Shown piece by piece: positions 34,065 to 44,215 of a stretch of DNA of 64,000 bases. Below the pieces are notes generated by a model. That model was given only the letters and a program-made list of their open reading frames with translations. It was not told the DNA's origin and searched no databases. Numbering within the stretch: position 1 is the stretch's first letter; the number at the start of each line of letters is the position of its first letter. The position numbers and the translations under genes were made by a program. Location of the stretch: assembly GCF_015207605.1 (NCBI RefSeq), contig NZ_JADEWO010000031.1:1-64000 (forward strand), in the 5' to 3' direction. The DNA is from Oculatella sp. LEGE 06141 (GTDB taxonomy: Bacteria > Cyanobacteriota > Cyanobacteriia > Elainellales > Elainellaceae).

Positions 34065-34946
34065 CTAGTTGGGTAGGTCTGCTAAGCTGCCTACCGTTTC
34101 TAAGGTCAGGGTCGGGCAGGTTCGTTTAATTAACCCGGTCAGCACTTTACCCGGCCCAACTTCAATAACGCGATCGATGCCTTCTTCTGGCAACCGGAGT
34201 GAAATCTCGCGCCAACGCACCGATCCGGTCATCTGTTGCTGTAACCGCTCTTTAAGCACAGCGGCATCTGTAGCGGGACTGGGATCGACATTAGAGAGAA
34301 CCGGAACCTGAGCAGGTTGGAACGCTACAGACTCTAAAACAGGCTGAAATTCAACAGCAGCATCGGCCATGAGCGGCGAATGAAAGGCACCACTAACGTT
34401 GAGCTTAACCGCTCGCTTGGCTTTCACCTGAGACAGCACGGCTTCCACAGCTTCAGGCGTGCCCGAAATAACGACCTGACCCGCGTTGTTGTCATTGGCT
34501 AAAACCACATCAGACGTTTGCTGAATCTGCTGCTCTAGCTGTTCGCGATCGAACCCAATCAGGGCTGCCATCATACCATCGGAGGCATGGCTCATCAGTT
34601 CCGATCGCCGTTTAACCAGGTGCAGTCCCGATTCAAAATCAAACACGTTTGCCGTATAAAGCGCGACATATTCCCCCAAACTGTGCCCAGCGACTAAATT
34701 GGGCTGATGACCACGCTCTTGCATCAAATCGACCAGAATGGCTTCAACCACATACAGGCAAGGCTGCGTGTACAGCGTGTTTGAGACCTTATCGTCTTCG
34801 CTCTGGCATACCTCAGGAACAGACCAGCCCAGGATCTGCTCAGCCTGGGCTAATTTTTGCTTGGCGGCAGGATGGTCAAATATATCGGCTCCCATTCCAA
34901 CCGCTTGAGATCCCTGCCCTGGAAACACCCATGCTGTTCTAGTCAT
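34065..34946 (-). CDS. fabD: Malonyl-CoA:ACP transacylase
   Basis: 293 residues. The FabD motifs FPGQGSQAVGMG (about 8-19) and GHSLGEYVAL with catalytic Ser (about 92), and GAFHSPLM with catalytic His (about 201) are intact. It loads malonyl onto acyl carrier protein for fatty-acid elongation. It follows fabH with a gap of about 90 bases and is 28 bases upstream of plsC. Confidence 0.96.
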   Translation of the reverse strand: MTRTAWVFPGQGSQAVGMGADIFDHPAAKQKLAQAEQILGWSVPEVCQSEDDKVSNTLYTQPCLYVVEAILVDLMQERGHQPNLVAGHSLGEYVALYTANVFDFESGLHLVKRRSELMSHASDGMMAALIGFDREQLEQQIQQTSDVVLANDNNAGQVVISGTPEAVEAVLSQVKAKRAVKLNVSGAFHSPLMADAAVEFQPVLESVAFQPAQVPVLSNVDPSPATDAAVLKERLQQQMTGSVRWREISLRLPEEGIDRVIEVGPGKVLTGLIKRTCPTLTLETVGSLADLPN

Positions 34947-35034
34947 CGCTTATGGCACGTTCGAAGGAATATAAATTTGAGCTTGTGTGGTTGTGGCTGA
35001 ACGGTCTATTTGTAGCCTGTTTACAGCAGTTGAT

Positions 35035-36039
35035 TTAGTTGCCCCACTGAAAAATAGCGGCTCCCCAGGTTAATCCAGCCCCAAAGCCAGCCGTAGCAAC
35101 CACATCCCCCGGTTTGATTCTACCGTCTCGTACGGCCTCATCTAATGCAATTGGAATGGATGCTGCCGAGGTGTTGCCATACTTAGCCATGTTGCTCAAG
35201 ACTTTGTCGGGGGGGACAGTAAGCCGCTGCGCTACAGCATCGAGAATGCGCTGGTTGGCCTGGTGCAACAATAGCCAATCGACTTGCTCAACACTCAGAT
35301 TAGCTTTGAACAAGGCTTTCTCAATTACCTCTGGAACGCGTTTGATGGCAAAGCGGTAAACCTCCTGCCCATTCATCGTAATCGGGTGAAACGACCCTTG
35401 CCCAACGCTCAGTTCCGAAGTGAGTGCTTTGGCTTCGGGTTGGTAGGCCAGCGTCAGGCAACTGTTCTGGTTGCCGTCGCTGCGAAGTTCAAACCCAAGG
35501 AGGCGATCGCTCTCTGAACGAGCCTGCATGACCACCGCTCCTGCTCCGTCTCCAAACAGAACACAGGTGCGGCGATCAGACCAGTCCACCCAGCGTGACA
35601 AGATGTCTGCTCCCAGCAGCAGCACCGTTTTGTAGGCACCCGTCCGAATAAACTGAGAGGCCGTAACCATCCCAAATACAAATCCTGAACAGGCGGCTGT
35701 CAAATCAAAGGCGACGGCCTTCATCGCCCCAAGCTCAGCCTGAACCAAACTGGCTGTACCAAACAAATCATCTGGGGTAGAGGTGGCCAACACAATTAAA
35801 TCCACATCTAAGGCTGAAATGCCAGCCATATCTAACGCGCGCTGGCCGGCCTCTGCGGCAAGTTGGCGCAAATAAACCGCTGGATCGGCCAGATGCCGCT
35901 GCCGAATTCCGGTGCGGCTAGCAATCCATTCATCGGATGTGTCAACGACCTGGCTTAAGCCTTGATTGTCAAGTGAAGTGAGCGGGGCGGCTGAACCGCT
36001 TCCGGTAATGGCGACGCCTATTCCTGAATGTTGCAACAT
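35035..36039 (-). CDS. fabH: 3-oxoacyl-ACP synthase III
   Basis: 334 residues, KAS III. The catalytic triad is visible: Cys in TAACSGFVFG (about 117), His in LLLHQANQRI (about 262) and Asn in YGNTSAAS (about 292). It condenses acetyl-CoA with malonyl-ACP to start fatty-acid synthesis. It abuts plsX, with the plsX stop and fabH start at the same base (36039). Confidence 0.96.
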   Translation of the reverse strand: MLQHSGIGVAITGSGSAAPLTSLDNQGLSQVVDTSDEWIASRTGIRQRHLADPAVYLRQLAAEAGQRALDMAGISALDVDLIVLATSTPDDLFGTASLVQAELGAMKAVAFDLTAACSGFVFGMVTASQFIRTGAYKTVLLLGADILSRWVDWSDRRTCVLFGDGAGAVVMQARSESDRLLGFELRSDGNQNSCLTLAYQPEAKALTSELSVGQGSFHPITMNGQEVYRFAIKRVPEVIEKALFKANLSVEQVDWLLLHQANQRILDAVAQRLTVPPDKVLSNMAKYGNTSAASIPIALDEAVRDGRIKPGDVVATAGFGAGLTWGAAIFQWGN

Positions 36040-37073
36040 TAGTCTCCGTCAGCAGCGGTTGCCTCAGTTTGTTGATATTGAGACTGAATTCGATCGATGA
36101 CGTGATTGTCGATCGCCTCTTTTGCTAATCGAGTAGCGTTGAAAATGGAGGGCGCTTGAGAACTGCCATGACTGATGATGCAAATCCCGGCTACACCTAG
36201 CAGCAAACCGCCGCCATGCTCAGCATGATCCATCCGTTGCTTAATGCGCCTCAGGTTCGGCTTGAGCAAACTGGTGCCGATGACACCATGTAAACCCTGA
36301 GGCAACTCTTCTCGCAGAATTTGCAGCGCAACTTCGCCAACGGCCTCGGCAAACTTCAGCAAAACGTTTCCCGAGAAGCCATCGCAGACAATGACATCAA
36401 AGTTGCCGGATAAAACATCTCGTCCTTCCGCATTGCCAATAAACGGAATCACAGGATGATTGTGCAACAATTCGTGCGTTCGGATTGCCAAATCGTTGCC
36501 CTTGGACGGCTCCTCACCGATGTTGAGCAAGCCTACTTTGGGGTCGGCGTTCCCCAAAACGTATTTGGAGTAGATGGTACCCATCATGGCGAACTGTTCC
36601 AGGAACTTGGGACGGCAGTCCACATTGGCTCCCACATCCAGGATGAGAACGGGTTTGCCGGCAATCAGGGTGGGCAAAACGGCACCAATGGCGGGGCGAT
36701 CGATGCCACGTAAACGCCCCAGTCGCAGAAGAGCGGCTGCCATTGCCGCCCCCGAGTGCCCTGCCGATACAACCGCATCAGCTTGCTTGCGCTTCACTAA
36801 ATCCATTGCAACGTTGATCGATGCTTTCGGCTTGCGCCTCAAGCCTGTCAACGGTTCTTCATGCATCTCAATCGTCCCCTCCGCTGGAACAATTTCCAAC
36901 TGCAAGGAAGAACTGTGTCGGTGCATTGAAGCTTCAATCTGTTGTGGGTCACCGACCAACAGAATGTCTACGCCCAACTCTGCCTGTGCTCTCAGTGCCC
37001 CAGCGACGATTTCAGCAGGGGCATGATCCCCTCCCATCGCGTCAATTGCAATCCGTGCCCGATTCGATCCCAT
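36039..37073 (-). CDS. plsX: Phosphate acyltransferase PlsX
   Basis: 344 residues. The start ARIAIDAMGGDHAP and the segments AGHSGAAMAAALLRLGRLRGIDRPAIG and FVCDGFSGN-like VIVCDGFSGNVLLKFAEA are family hallmarks. It makes acyl-phosphate from acyl-ACP for membrane lipid synthesis (PlsX-PlsY route). It is the first lipid gene after rpaB (77-base gap) and overlaps fabH by one base. The cluster order plsX-fabH-fabD is widespread in bacteria. Confidence 0.97.
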   Translation of the reverse strand: MGSNRARIAIDAMGGDHAPAEIVAGALRAQAELGVDILLVGDPQQIEASMHRHSSSLQLEIVPAEGTIEMHEEPLTGLRRKPKASINVAMDLVKRKQADAVVSAGHSGAAMAAALLRLGRLRGIDRPAIGAVLPTLIAGKPVLILDVGANVDCRPKFLEQFAMMGTIYSKYVLGNADPKVGLLNIGEEPSKGNDLAIRTHELLHNHPVIPFIGNAEGRDVLSGNFDVIVCDGFSGNVLLKFAEAVGEVALQILREELPQGLHGVIGTSLLKPNLRRIKQRMDHAEHGGGLLLGVAGICIISHGSSQAPSIFNATRLAKEAIDNHVIDRIQSQYQQTEATAADGD

Positions 37074-37150
37074 TGACCAAAGTTATAGAAACCTCAAAAA
37101 TTTTATCAGATGGATTATCTCCATTGACGGATGAGATGGTCGATAAATGA

Positions 37151-37894
37151 CTATTCGCTCTCTCCGGGGGCAACAATCCGCTGAAATAGATAGCCCGTTC
37201 CGCGTGCTGTCAAAATCAGCTCCGGATTACTGGGGTCATCTTCAAGTTTGGCACGCAAGCGGGAAATGTGAACGTCTACCACTCGTGTGTCAACGTGGCG
37301 CTCTGGCGTGTATCCCCACACTTCTTGCAAGATTTCGGAACGGGAGAAGGGTTCGCCCGATCGCCCGACCAGCAGCTCCAACAAGCTAAACTCCATGCCC
37401 GTCAGCCGAATGCGCTCATCGCCTTTGTAAACCTGCCGCTTGTTGGTATCAATGCGGATGGTATTGACCTGAATCACGCCAGAACTGGGAATGCCAGACG
37501 TGCCTGTTTTTTCGACCCGCCGCAGCACAGAGCGAATGCGAGCCTCTAGCTCTTTGGGCGAGAATGGTTTAACGACATAATCATCTGCCCCTAACTCCAA
37601 CCCGGTGATGCGATCGGCAACATCGCCTAGAGCCGTTAGCATGATGATCGGCACGTCTGACTCTTTTCGCAGTTCCTGGCAGACCCCGTAGCCGTCTAGC
37701 TTGGGCATCATCACATCCAGCACCACCAGGTCTGGGTCGGCGTTGCGGAACGTTTCTAGTGCTTCCTCCCCGTCAGCAGCGGTAACGACATCGTAGCCAA
37801 TCATTGAAAGGCGAGTTTCTAAAATGCGCCGGATGCTAGCTTCATCATCGACAACAAGAATTTTTTCTTTATGATTTTCCAAGTTACTTAACAC
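37151..37894 (-). CDS. rpaB: OmpR-type response regulator RpaB (Ycf27)
   Basis: 247 residues. The receiver has the acidic pair (VVDDEAS), phospho-acceptor Asp in LVVLDVMMPKLDG (about 61), the Thr in IIMLTALGD and Lys in VVKPFSP. A winged-helix OmpR domain follows (MEFSLLELLVGRSGEPFSRSEILQEVWGY, RVVDVHISRLRAKLEDDPSNPELILTARGTGYLF). The close match to plastid Ycf27 supports RpaB, the essential regulator that works with Hik33/NblS to bind HLR1 sites on photosystem and high-light genes. No HLR1 repeat was clear in its own upstream spacer. It is divergent from radA. Confidence 0.93.
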   Translation of the reverse strand: MLSNLENHKEKILVVDDEASIRRILETRLSMIGYDVVTAADGEEALETFRNADPDLVVLDVMMPKLDGYGVCQELRKESDVPIIMLTALGDVADRITGLELGADDYVVKPFSPKELEARIRSVLRRVEKTGTSGIPSSGVIQVNTIRIDTNKRQVYKGDERIRLTGMEFSLLELLVGRSGEPFSRSEILQEVWGYTPERHVDTRVVDVHISRLRAKLEDDPSNPELILTARGTGYLFQRIVAPGESE

Positions 37895-38073
37895 TCCTTA
37901 AAGTGACTTTTTCTTCATTAAATTTCATCACTTTATCATTAAGATATTACCCCATTCACACAATATGAGGCCGCTGAACCACTTATTCTAAGGACACTTC
38001 AGCCTTTCTTAAGATTCTGCCCTTTTTGCAAATTTTTAGCACAATAGTAGTGGAAAAACTTAACAGCTAAGTG

Positions 38074-39570
38074 ATGCCAAAGCCACGATCCCAATTTGTT
38101 TGTAATCAGTGTGGTGCAGAGTCTCCTCAATATTTTGGTAAATGCCCCTTTTGCGGTAGCTGGAATTCAATGGTAGAGCAAGTTGTTGCATCGGCTGCGA
38201 CCGCGACAGCAACGGCGGCAGCGCGGAATCATGCGGTCGCTCGGAGTGGAAAAAAAGCGCGAGGGTCGTCCAATCCACACGAATCGACCCCGTTGGCTGC
38301 TGTTACGCTGGCTGAAATTTCTGAGCAACCGTTGGTTCGCTTTTCTTCGGGCTACGCCGAACTCGATCGCGTTTTAGGCGGTGGTATTGTTCCGGGGTCA
38401 CTCGTTTTGATTGGGGGCGATCCGGGAATTGGTAAATCAACCCTGCTGCTGCAAGCGGCTAACCGTTTAGCTGCCGATCATCGCGTTCTCTATGTGGCAG
38501 CGGAAGAATCTGGGCAGCAGGTTAAATTGCGCTGGCAGCGTCTTTGTGAGGCCGATGAGGACGGGGTTGCCAATTCCCTCCTGGCTGCCGCTGCAACCGA
38601 CGCGATCGCCCCTGAAAACGGCAGGGGATCGAGCCTCTATTTGCTGCCCGAAACCGACCTGGAGGCCATTTTACAGGAACTAGAGTCCCTGCGTCCCCAG
38701 GCGGCGGTAATCGACAGTATCCAGGCGCTTTACTTCTCAGCGCTGAGTTCAACGCCCGGTTCGGTGTCTCAGGTGCGGGAATGTACGTCGGCGCTGATGC
38801 AGGTGGCTAAACGAGAAAACATCACCCTGTTCATCGTGGGGCATGTCACCAAGGAAGGGGCGATCGCTGGCCCCAAGGTGCTGGAGCATCTGGTCGATAC
38901 GGTGCTGTATTTTGAGGGCGATCGCTTCGCCAGCCATCGGCTGCTGCGCTCGGTGAAGAATCGATTTGGAGCCACCCATGAACTTGGCGTGTTTGAAATG
39001 GTCGATCGCGGGTTAGAGGAAGTGTCTAACCCGTCTGGCCTGTTTATGGGTAACCGGGATGAGATGTCTCCGGGAACCGCCATGATTGTGGCCTGCGAAG
39101 GAACCCGACCGCTGGTGGTTGAACTGCAAGCGCTGGTCAGCCCGACTAGCTACTCATCTCCCCGCCGCTCCACCACCGGAATTGAATACAATCGCCTGCT
39201 GCAGATTTTGGCTGTGTTAGAAAAACGGGTCGGCATTCCGCTCTCAAAACTGGATGCCTATGTTGCGTCATCGGGTGGTTTGAACGTTGCGGAACCCGCC
39301 GCCGATTTGGGTGTGGCGATCGCCGTTGCCGCCAGTTTCCGCGATCGGGTGGTTGATCCGGCAACGGTGATCATTGGTGAGGTCGGTTTAGGTGGGCAAA
39401 TTCGCCCGGTTTCTCAGATGGAGCTACGGCTGAAAGAGGCGGCCAAACTAGGCTTTAAACGGGCAATTATTCCCAGTGGGCAGTCTGTTCCTGGCTTTGA
39501 CCTGGAAATTGTGCCCGTGTCGAGGGTTGTGGATGCGATCGCAGCCGCGCTGGCTGGGGGGCGGGCTTAG
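38074..39570 (+). CDS. radA: DNA repair protein RadA
   Basis: 498 residues. A four-Cys zinc finger (CNQCGAESPQYFGKCPFCGSW) leads to the RecA-like ATPase: Walker A GGDPGIGKSTLLLQ, Walker B-like AAVIDSIQAL, and the RadA-specific KNRFG motif (VKNRFGATHE). A Lon-like domain ends the protein (YVASSGGLNVAEPAADLGVAIAVAAS). It branches DNA during homologous recombination. ATG 38074 and the preceding GTG 38071 are equivalent choices. Confidence 0.96.
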   Translation: MPKPRSQFVCNQCGAESPQYFGKCPFCGSWNSMVEQVVASAATATATAAARNHAVARSGKKARGSSNPHESTPLAAVTLAEISEQPLVRFSSGYAELDRVLGGGIVPGSLVLIGGDPGIGKSTLLLQAANRLAADHRVLYVAAEESGQQVKLRWQRLCEADEDGVANSLLAAAATDAIAPENGRGSSLYLLPETDLEAILQELESLRPQAAVIDSIQALYFSALSSTPGSVSQVRECTSALMQVAKRENITLFIVGHVTKEGAIAGPKVLEHLVDTVLYFEGDRFASHRLLRSVKNRFGATHELGVFEMVDRGLEEVSNPSGLFMGNRDEMSPGTAMIVACEGTRPLVVELQALVSPTSYSSPRRSTTGIEYNRLLQILAVLEKRVGIPLSKLDAYVASSGGLNVAEPAADLGVAIAVAASFRDRVVDPATVIIGEVGLGGQIRPVSQMELRLKEAAKLGFKRAIIPSGQSVPGFDLEIVPVSRVVDAIAAALAGGRA

Positions 39571-39574
39571 GTTG

Positions 39575-39602
39575 GCTAACTACACGGGTGCCGCCAGTTA
39601 GC
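39575..39602. terminator. Hairpin after radA
   Basis: GCTAACT (39575-39581) pairs with AGTTAGC (39596-39602), beginning four bases after the radA stop. A second stem follows (CACTGG ... CCAGTG). No T-tract is present. It lies between convergent radA and the GNAT gene. Confidence 0.5.
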
Positions 39603-39726
39603 ACTGGGAATGAACTGAGCCATACCAGTGGCTACTCCCCTGAAGGCAGAAGAGATGGCCGCTGCGCGTTGCTCCGTTCTGGACGATTTGGGCAGCAGTC
39701 GAGATCCGATCGCCCCCTGGCCAGTG

Positions 39727-40209
39727 TCATTGAGCCACTTCTACAACGACAGGCAGCCCCTCTTGATCCACAGGTTGATTGAACAGCACCATCGTTGTCG
39801 TGGCGTTACATTCAAACCCAATGCGCTCGTAAAATTTCTGCTGATGGGTGGTCATTAAATACACCCGTTCTACTCGGTTAACGTGGGGGTGCATCAGCAC
39901 GCTTTCCACGAGCTTGCGTCCCAACCCCGCTCCTTGATAGTCCGGGTGAACAACCACATCCCAAATCGTTGCACGGTAAATCCCGTCCGATGTTGCCCGC
40001 GCAAACCCAATCAGGCGATCGCCATCCCAGACGCTTACAATAGGCTTGCTGTGAGCCAGCGCGATCGCCCAATCTTCGGGTCGGCGATCGCCCGCCCAAA
40101 ATGCAGCCGCTTGAAACAACGCCTGAAGCTGATCAAGATCAAAAGGTCGGGAACAACTGCCCTCGCTTGCTCCTTCATGGATATGAAACTGAATGTGGCG
40201 GTAATCCAT
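39727..40209 (-). CDS. GNAT family N-acetyltransferase
   Basis: 160 residues. The acetyl-CoA binding motif is HPDYQGAGLGRKLVES (about 89-104), with VWDGDRLIGFARATSDG before it and KFYERIGFECNATTTMV after it, which complete the GNAT fold. The N terminus (FDLDQLQALFQAAAFWAGDRRPEDWAIAL) is common to cyanobacterial relatives annotated as acetyltransferases of unknown substrate. It converges with radA. Confidence 0.9.
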   Translation of the reverse strand: MDYRHIQFHIHEGASEGSCSRPFDLDQLQALFQAAAFWAGDRRPEDWAIALAHSKPIVSVWDGDRLIGFARATSDGIYRATIWDVVVHPDYQGAGLGRKLVESVLMHPHVNRVERVYLMTTHQQKFYERIGFECNATTTMVLFNQPVDQEGLPVVVEVAQ

Positions 40210-40419
40210 TTTTTATCGGCTTCCCTTTTCTAATAGAAAACGCGATGCAACAAGTAGCTTTGCTGATTCCATCTTCCTGGTGACGAAAAACGGACTTAAA
40301 TCAATGTACAAGCTTCAATTTCCCAGGATAATTCCTATTTTTTAATTTGAGCGACCGGAAGCGCTCAAGTATTGAACTCATGACATCCGTGGCGCAACAA
40401 GCCACAAACCTGTTGAATT

Positions 40420-40992
40420 ATGATGCACCTTCTGAAGCAACTCTGGTATTCAAACACTCGCCCTGCGCCTAACCGCTTGCCGTTACGTCACGCTCGGCAT
40501 CGGCGCTCTCCAGTCATCCTGGTTCTGCTGATTTTGTTGTGGAGTGTCAGTTTGGGGTTGGGAGTTGCTTGGGCAACCGACTCTAGCGAGATCGGGACGG
40601 TTGACCCGGTACCCCAACGCTACCAGTTAGGACAGGAACTGTACCTTGAAAACTGTGCAACCTGCCATGTGGGTGTTCCTCCCGCTGTTTTACCGTCTGA
40701 AACCTGGCGACAGCTTTTAGAAGACCCAACCCAGCACTACAGCACCCGGTTGCCCCCTATTGTTGACCCACCGCGTTTGCTGATGTGGGACTATCTCCGC
40801 ACCTTTTCTCGTCCGACTCCCGCAGAGGAACCCGTGCCCTATCGGGTCAACGACTCTCGCTACTTCAAAGCGCTTCATCCTAAAGTAGACTTACCCCGAC
40901 CTGTACGGCTAGACAGTTGCGTCTCCTGCCATCCTGGCGCTTCGCAGTTCAACTACCGTCGTCTGTCGCCGGAGTGGGAAACCGTACCTTAA
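40420..40992 (+). CDS. Diheme c-type cytochrome
   Basis: 190 residues. The N-terminal basic stretch and hydrophobic core (VILVLLILLWSVSLGLGVAWA, about 30-50) target it to the thylakoid lumen or periplasm. Two heme motifs follow, CATCH (about 78-82) and CVSCH (about 166-170). The spacing (about 85 residues) suggests two small cytochrome domains or a single long one. Cyanobacterial relatives are annotated as diheme cytochrome c of unknown electron partner. ATG 40420 (a second ATG is at 40423) is the only reasonable start. Confidence 0.85.
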   Translation: MMHLLKQLWYSNTRPAPNRLPLRHARHRRSPVILVLLILLWSVSLGLGVAWATDSSEIGTVDPVPQRYQLGQELYLENCATCHVGVPPAVLPSETWRQLLEDPTQHYSTRLPPIVDPPRLLMWDYLRTFSRPTPAEEPVPYRVNDSRYFKALHPKVDLPRPVRLDSCVSCHPGASQFNYRRLSPEWETVP

Positions 40993-41040
40993 ATGGTTAA
41001 ACCTGTAGCCATCTCATAACCAGTCACTTATAAATGGTGT

Positions 41041-41093
41041 AGTGCCCCTTTAAGCCAGAGAAATTTCAGGCTACTGTCACTTTTAGGGGCGCT
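41041..41093 (+). terminator. Two-stem terminator-like structure
   Basis: The outer 9-bp stem (AGTGCCCCT/AGGGGCGCT) encloses a nested hairpin and is followed by TTTGGGTGTTCT. It lies 48 bases after the diheme cytochrome stop and could end that transcript. Confidence 0.45.
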
Positions 41094-41170
41094 TTGGGTG
41101 TTCTGCTAGTCGGCAATCTCTACTTCTACGCCTGACAGCCCTCAACTCGTCTAAGTGATAGGATTGAGTT

Positions 41171-41191
41171 ACTTGAGCGATTTACTCAAGT
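41171..41191. promoter_or_regulatory. Inverted repeat upstream of secA
   Basis: ACTTGAG and CTCAAGT flank a 7-base spacer, about 140 bases before the secA start. The centre-to-centre distance (14 bases) allows binding of a dimeric regulator, but none is recognised. Confidence 0.3.
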
Positions 41192-41331
41192 TATGGTGTT
41201 TCATAGCGAATAAGCCAGATGTGTAGCGTCTCTCCTACATCTTCGACATCGATTTTTAGGCGACTCTGCACATCCTAAAATTTGTTTTTATTCAAGTCCA
41301 AGTTTCTCGACCGTCATCTCTTTTTTCTGCC

Positions 41332-44145
41332 ATGTTGAAGAATCTGCTGGGTGATCCCAACGCACGTAAGCTCAAGAAATACAAACCGGACGTTGTAGAA
41401 ATCAATTTGCTTGAGGAAGAAATTCAGGCGTTGTCGGATCAGGAACTGACCGCCAAAACAGTGGAGTTCAAGCAGCGATTAGAAAAGGGAGAATCGCTCG
41501 ACGATCTGCTGCCTGAAGCGTTTGCCGTCGTGCGGGAAGCAGGGAAGCGCGTTCTGGGGATGCGCCACTTTGACGTTCAGTTAATTGGCGGCATGGTATT
41601 GCACAACGGTCAAATTGCTGAAATGAAAACGGGGGAGGGAAAAACCCTGGTTTCCACCCTGCCTGCCTATTTGAATGCGCTAACGGGTAAAGGGGTTCAC
41701 ATCATTACCGTGAACGACTACCTGGCACGACGAGATGCAGAGTGGATGGGTCAGGTTCACCGTTTCTTAGGCTTGAGCGTGGGCTTAATTCAGCAGGGGA
41801 TGAATCCGGCTGAACGCAAAAAGAATTACGACTGTGACATCACCTACGGCACGAATAGTGAACTGGGGTTCGATTATCTGCGCGACAACATGGCAACGCA
41901 GATTCAAGATGTGGTGCAGCGACCGTTCAACTACTGTGTAATCGACGAAGTCGATTCGGTATTGGTGGATGAAGCGCGAACTCCACTGATCATTTCAGGC
42001 CAAGTGGAGCGACCGAGTGAGAAGTACCTCAAAGCGGCGGAGGTAGCAGCAGCACTATCTCGCAAGGAAAACGAAGAAGCGGAAGGGCACTACGAAGTAG
42101 ACGAGAAGGCTCAAAATGTCATCCTGGCTGACGAAGGCTTTATTGAGGCGGAACAGATCCTGGGTGTAACCGATCTGTTTGACCCAAAAGATCCCTGGGC
42201 GCACTACATCTTTAACGCCATCAAAGCAAAAGAGCTGTTTACCAAAGATGTCAGATATATTGTCCGCAATGACGAAATTGTGATTGTGGATGAGTTTACC
42301 GGTCGGGTAATGCCCGGTCGCCGCTGGAGTGACGGGTTGCACCAGGCGATCGAGGCCAAAGAACGCGTCGAGATTCAGCCTGAAACGCAAACTCTGGCTA
42401 CCATTACTTACCAAAACTTCTTCTTGATTTACCCGAAACTGGCGGGTATGACCGGAACGGCTAAAACTGAAGAAGCTGAATTTGAGAAGATTTACAACCT
42501 GGAAGTGACGATCGTTCCTACTAACCGTTCACCGCGTCGTCAAGACTTGTCGGATGTGGTGTACAAAACAGAACTGGCTAAGTGGCGATCGATTGCTCAG
42601 GAATGTGCTGAAATGCACGAACTGGGTCGTCCGGTCTTGGTTGGAACCACCAGTGTTGAAAAATCGGAAGTGCTGTCTCGCTTGTTGAACGAGTTGGGTG
42701 TGACCCATAACTTGCTCAACGCAAAACCAGAAAACGTAGAACGCGAATCAGAAATTATTGCTCAGGCGGGTCGTAAAGGCGCTGTAACGATCGCCACCAA
42801 CATGGCGGGGCGAGGAACAGACATCATTTTGGGAGGAAATGCCGACTACATGGCACGTCTCAAAGTGCGGGAATATTTCATGCCTCGGATTGTGCAACCC
42901 GAAGATGAAGATACCTTTTCGGTGACCAAAGTAATGGGCGGTGGTGGTCGCGGTGGCGGTAAAGGGTTTACACCAGGTGACGGCAAGAAGGTGAAATCCT
43001 GGAAAGCGTCTCCCCAAATTTACCCAACCGATCTATCGCGGGAGTCCGAGCAGGTTCTTAAAGAAGCCGTTGATTTTGCAGTACGGCAGTATGGGGAACG
43101 ATCGCTGCCCGAACTAGAAGCCGAAGATCGCGTTGCGATCGCGTCTGAAAAGGCACCCACGGCTGATCCGGTCATCATCAAGCTTCGAGAAGCCTACAAT
43201 TCAATTCGGGCAGAATACGAGCGATTCACCCGTGCCGAGCATGAGGAAGTCGTTGGGCTGGGCGGTCTGCATGTGATTGGTACAGAACGCCATGAATCGC
43301 GCCGGATTGATAACCAGTTACGAGGCCGGTCTGGTCGCCAGGGTGACCCTGGTACTACCAAGTTCTTTCTCAGCCTGGAAGACAACCTGTTGCGGATTTT
43401 TGGAGGCGATCGCGTTGGTCGGCTGATGGAAATGTTCCGGGTAGAAGAAGACATGCCGATTGAGTCTGGCATGTTGACGCGATCGTTGGAAGGGGCACAG
43501 AAAAAGGTAGAAACCTACTACTACGATATTCGAAAGCAGGTTTTTGAGTATGACGAGGTGATGAACAACCAGCGTCGTGCCATCTATGCTGAACGTCGTC
43601 GTGTTTTAGAAGGGCTAGACCTGAAGGAACAGGTGATCAGCTATGCTGAGCGCACGATGGATGACATCGTCGATGCTTATATCAACCCCGAATTGCCCTC
43701 CGAAGAGTGGGAATTAGACAAGCTTGTCAGCAAGGTGAAAGAATTTGTGTATCTTCTGGCCGATCTGGAACCCAATCAGCTTGAAGATCTTTCTATGGGC
43801 GAAATCAAAACCTTCTTACACGAGCAGGTACGGATTGCGTACGACATGAAGGAAGCTCAGGTTGAGCAAATTCAGCCCGGACTGATGCGTCAGGCAGAGC
43901 GGTTTTTCATCTTGCAGCAGATCGATACGCTGTGGCGAGAACACTTGCAGCAAATGGATGCTTTACGAGAGTCGGTTGGTCTGCGGGGTTATGGTCAAAA
44001 AGATCCGCTGATCGAATACAAGAGCGAAGGTTACGAACTGTTCCTCGACATGATGACCAACATTCGCCGTAATGTTGTTTATTCGCTGTTCCAGTTCCAG
44101 CCGCAGCCGCAACCCGTCGTACAGACATCGTCAGAGATGGTGTAG
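41332..44145 (+). CDS. secA: Preprotein translocase ATPase SecA
   Basis: 937 residues. The motor begins with [20 protein letters not shown] (Walker A, about 101-120), and [21 protein letters not shown] carries the DEAD-box and preprotein-crosslinking start. Motifs TMAGRGTDI (as [18 protein letters not shown]) and [30 protein letters not shown] are intact. A Gly-rich insertion ([14 protein letters not shown], about 540-555), typical of cyanobacterial SecA, is present. The usual C-terminal zinc-binding domain is absent: the protein ends [16 protein letters not shown]. It drives protein export across both plasma and thylakoid membranes. Confidence 0.97.
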   Translation: MLKNLLGDPNARKLKKYKPDVVEINLLEEEIQALSDQELTAKTVEFKQRLEKGESLDDLLPEAFAVVREAGKRVLGMRHFDVQLIGGMVLHNGQIAEMKTGEGKTLVSTLPAYLNALTGKGVHIITVNDYLARRDAEWMGQVHRFLGLSVGLIQQGMNPAERKKNYDCDITYGTNSELGFDYLRDNMATQIQDVVQRPFNYCVIDEVDSVLVDEARTPLIISGQVERPSEKYLKAAEVAAALSRKENEEAEGHYEVDEKAQNVILADEGFIEAEQILGVTDLFDPKDPWAHYIFNAIKAKELFTKDVRYIVRNDEIVIVDEFTGRVMPGRRWSDGLHQAIEAKERVEIQPETQTLATITYQNFFLIYPKLAGMTGTAKTEEAEFEKIYNLEVTIVPTNRSPRRQDLSDVVYKTELAKWRSIAQECAEMHELGRPVLVGTTSVEKSEVLSRLLNELGVTHNLLNAKPENVERESEIIAQAGRKGAVTIATNMAGRGTDIILGGNADYMARLKVREYFMPRIVQPEDEDTFSVTKVMGGGGRGGGKGFTPGDGKKVKSWKASPQIYPTDLSRESEQVLKEAVDFAVRQYGERSLPELEAEDRVAIASEKAPTADPVIIKLREAYNSIRAEYERFTRAEHEEVVGLGGLHVIGTERHESRRIDNQLRGRSGRQGDPGTTKFFLSLEDNLLRIFGGDRVGRLMEMFRVEEDMPIESGMLTRSLEGAQKKVETYYYDIRKQVFEYDEVMNNQRRAIYAERRRVLEGLDLKEQVISYAERTMDDIVDAYINPELPSEEWELDKLVSKVKEFVYLLADLEPNQLEDLSMGEIKTFLHEQVRIAYDMKEAQVEQIQPGLMRQAERFFILQQIDTLWREHLQQMDALRESVGLRGYGQKDPLIEYKSEGYELFLDMMTNIRRNVVYSLFQFQPQPQPVVQTSSEMV

Positions 44146-44215
44146 CGGTTTGGCTGCAAGTAACAGGCACTCATGCCGCTAAACGGGTCGCGAACGATTA
44201 ATAGATTGACTGGGG

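Larger units (their letters stand above)
40993..41331. other. 339-base spacer before secA with two-stem RNA-like structure
   Basis: No gene is supported. The stem AGTGCCCCT (41041-41049)/AGGGGCGCT (41085-41093), with one G-U, encloses a second hairpin (AGCC ... GGCT, 41053-41072). An operator-like repeat ACTTGAG-N7-CTCAAGT lies at 41171-41191. The rest presumably holds the secA promoter. Confidence 0.6.

Noticed and set aside
37895..38070. HLR1 (RpaB-binding) site between rpaB and radA
   Set aside because: The spacer is AT-rich but lacks two correctly spaced TTACA-like repeats.
39588..39858. Plus-strand frames after radA
   Set aside because: They run into the GNAT gene antisense, and the hairpins at 39575-39650 fit a terminator zone.
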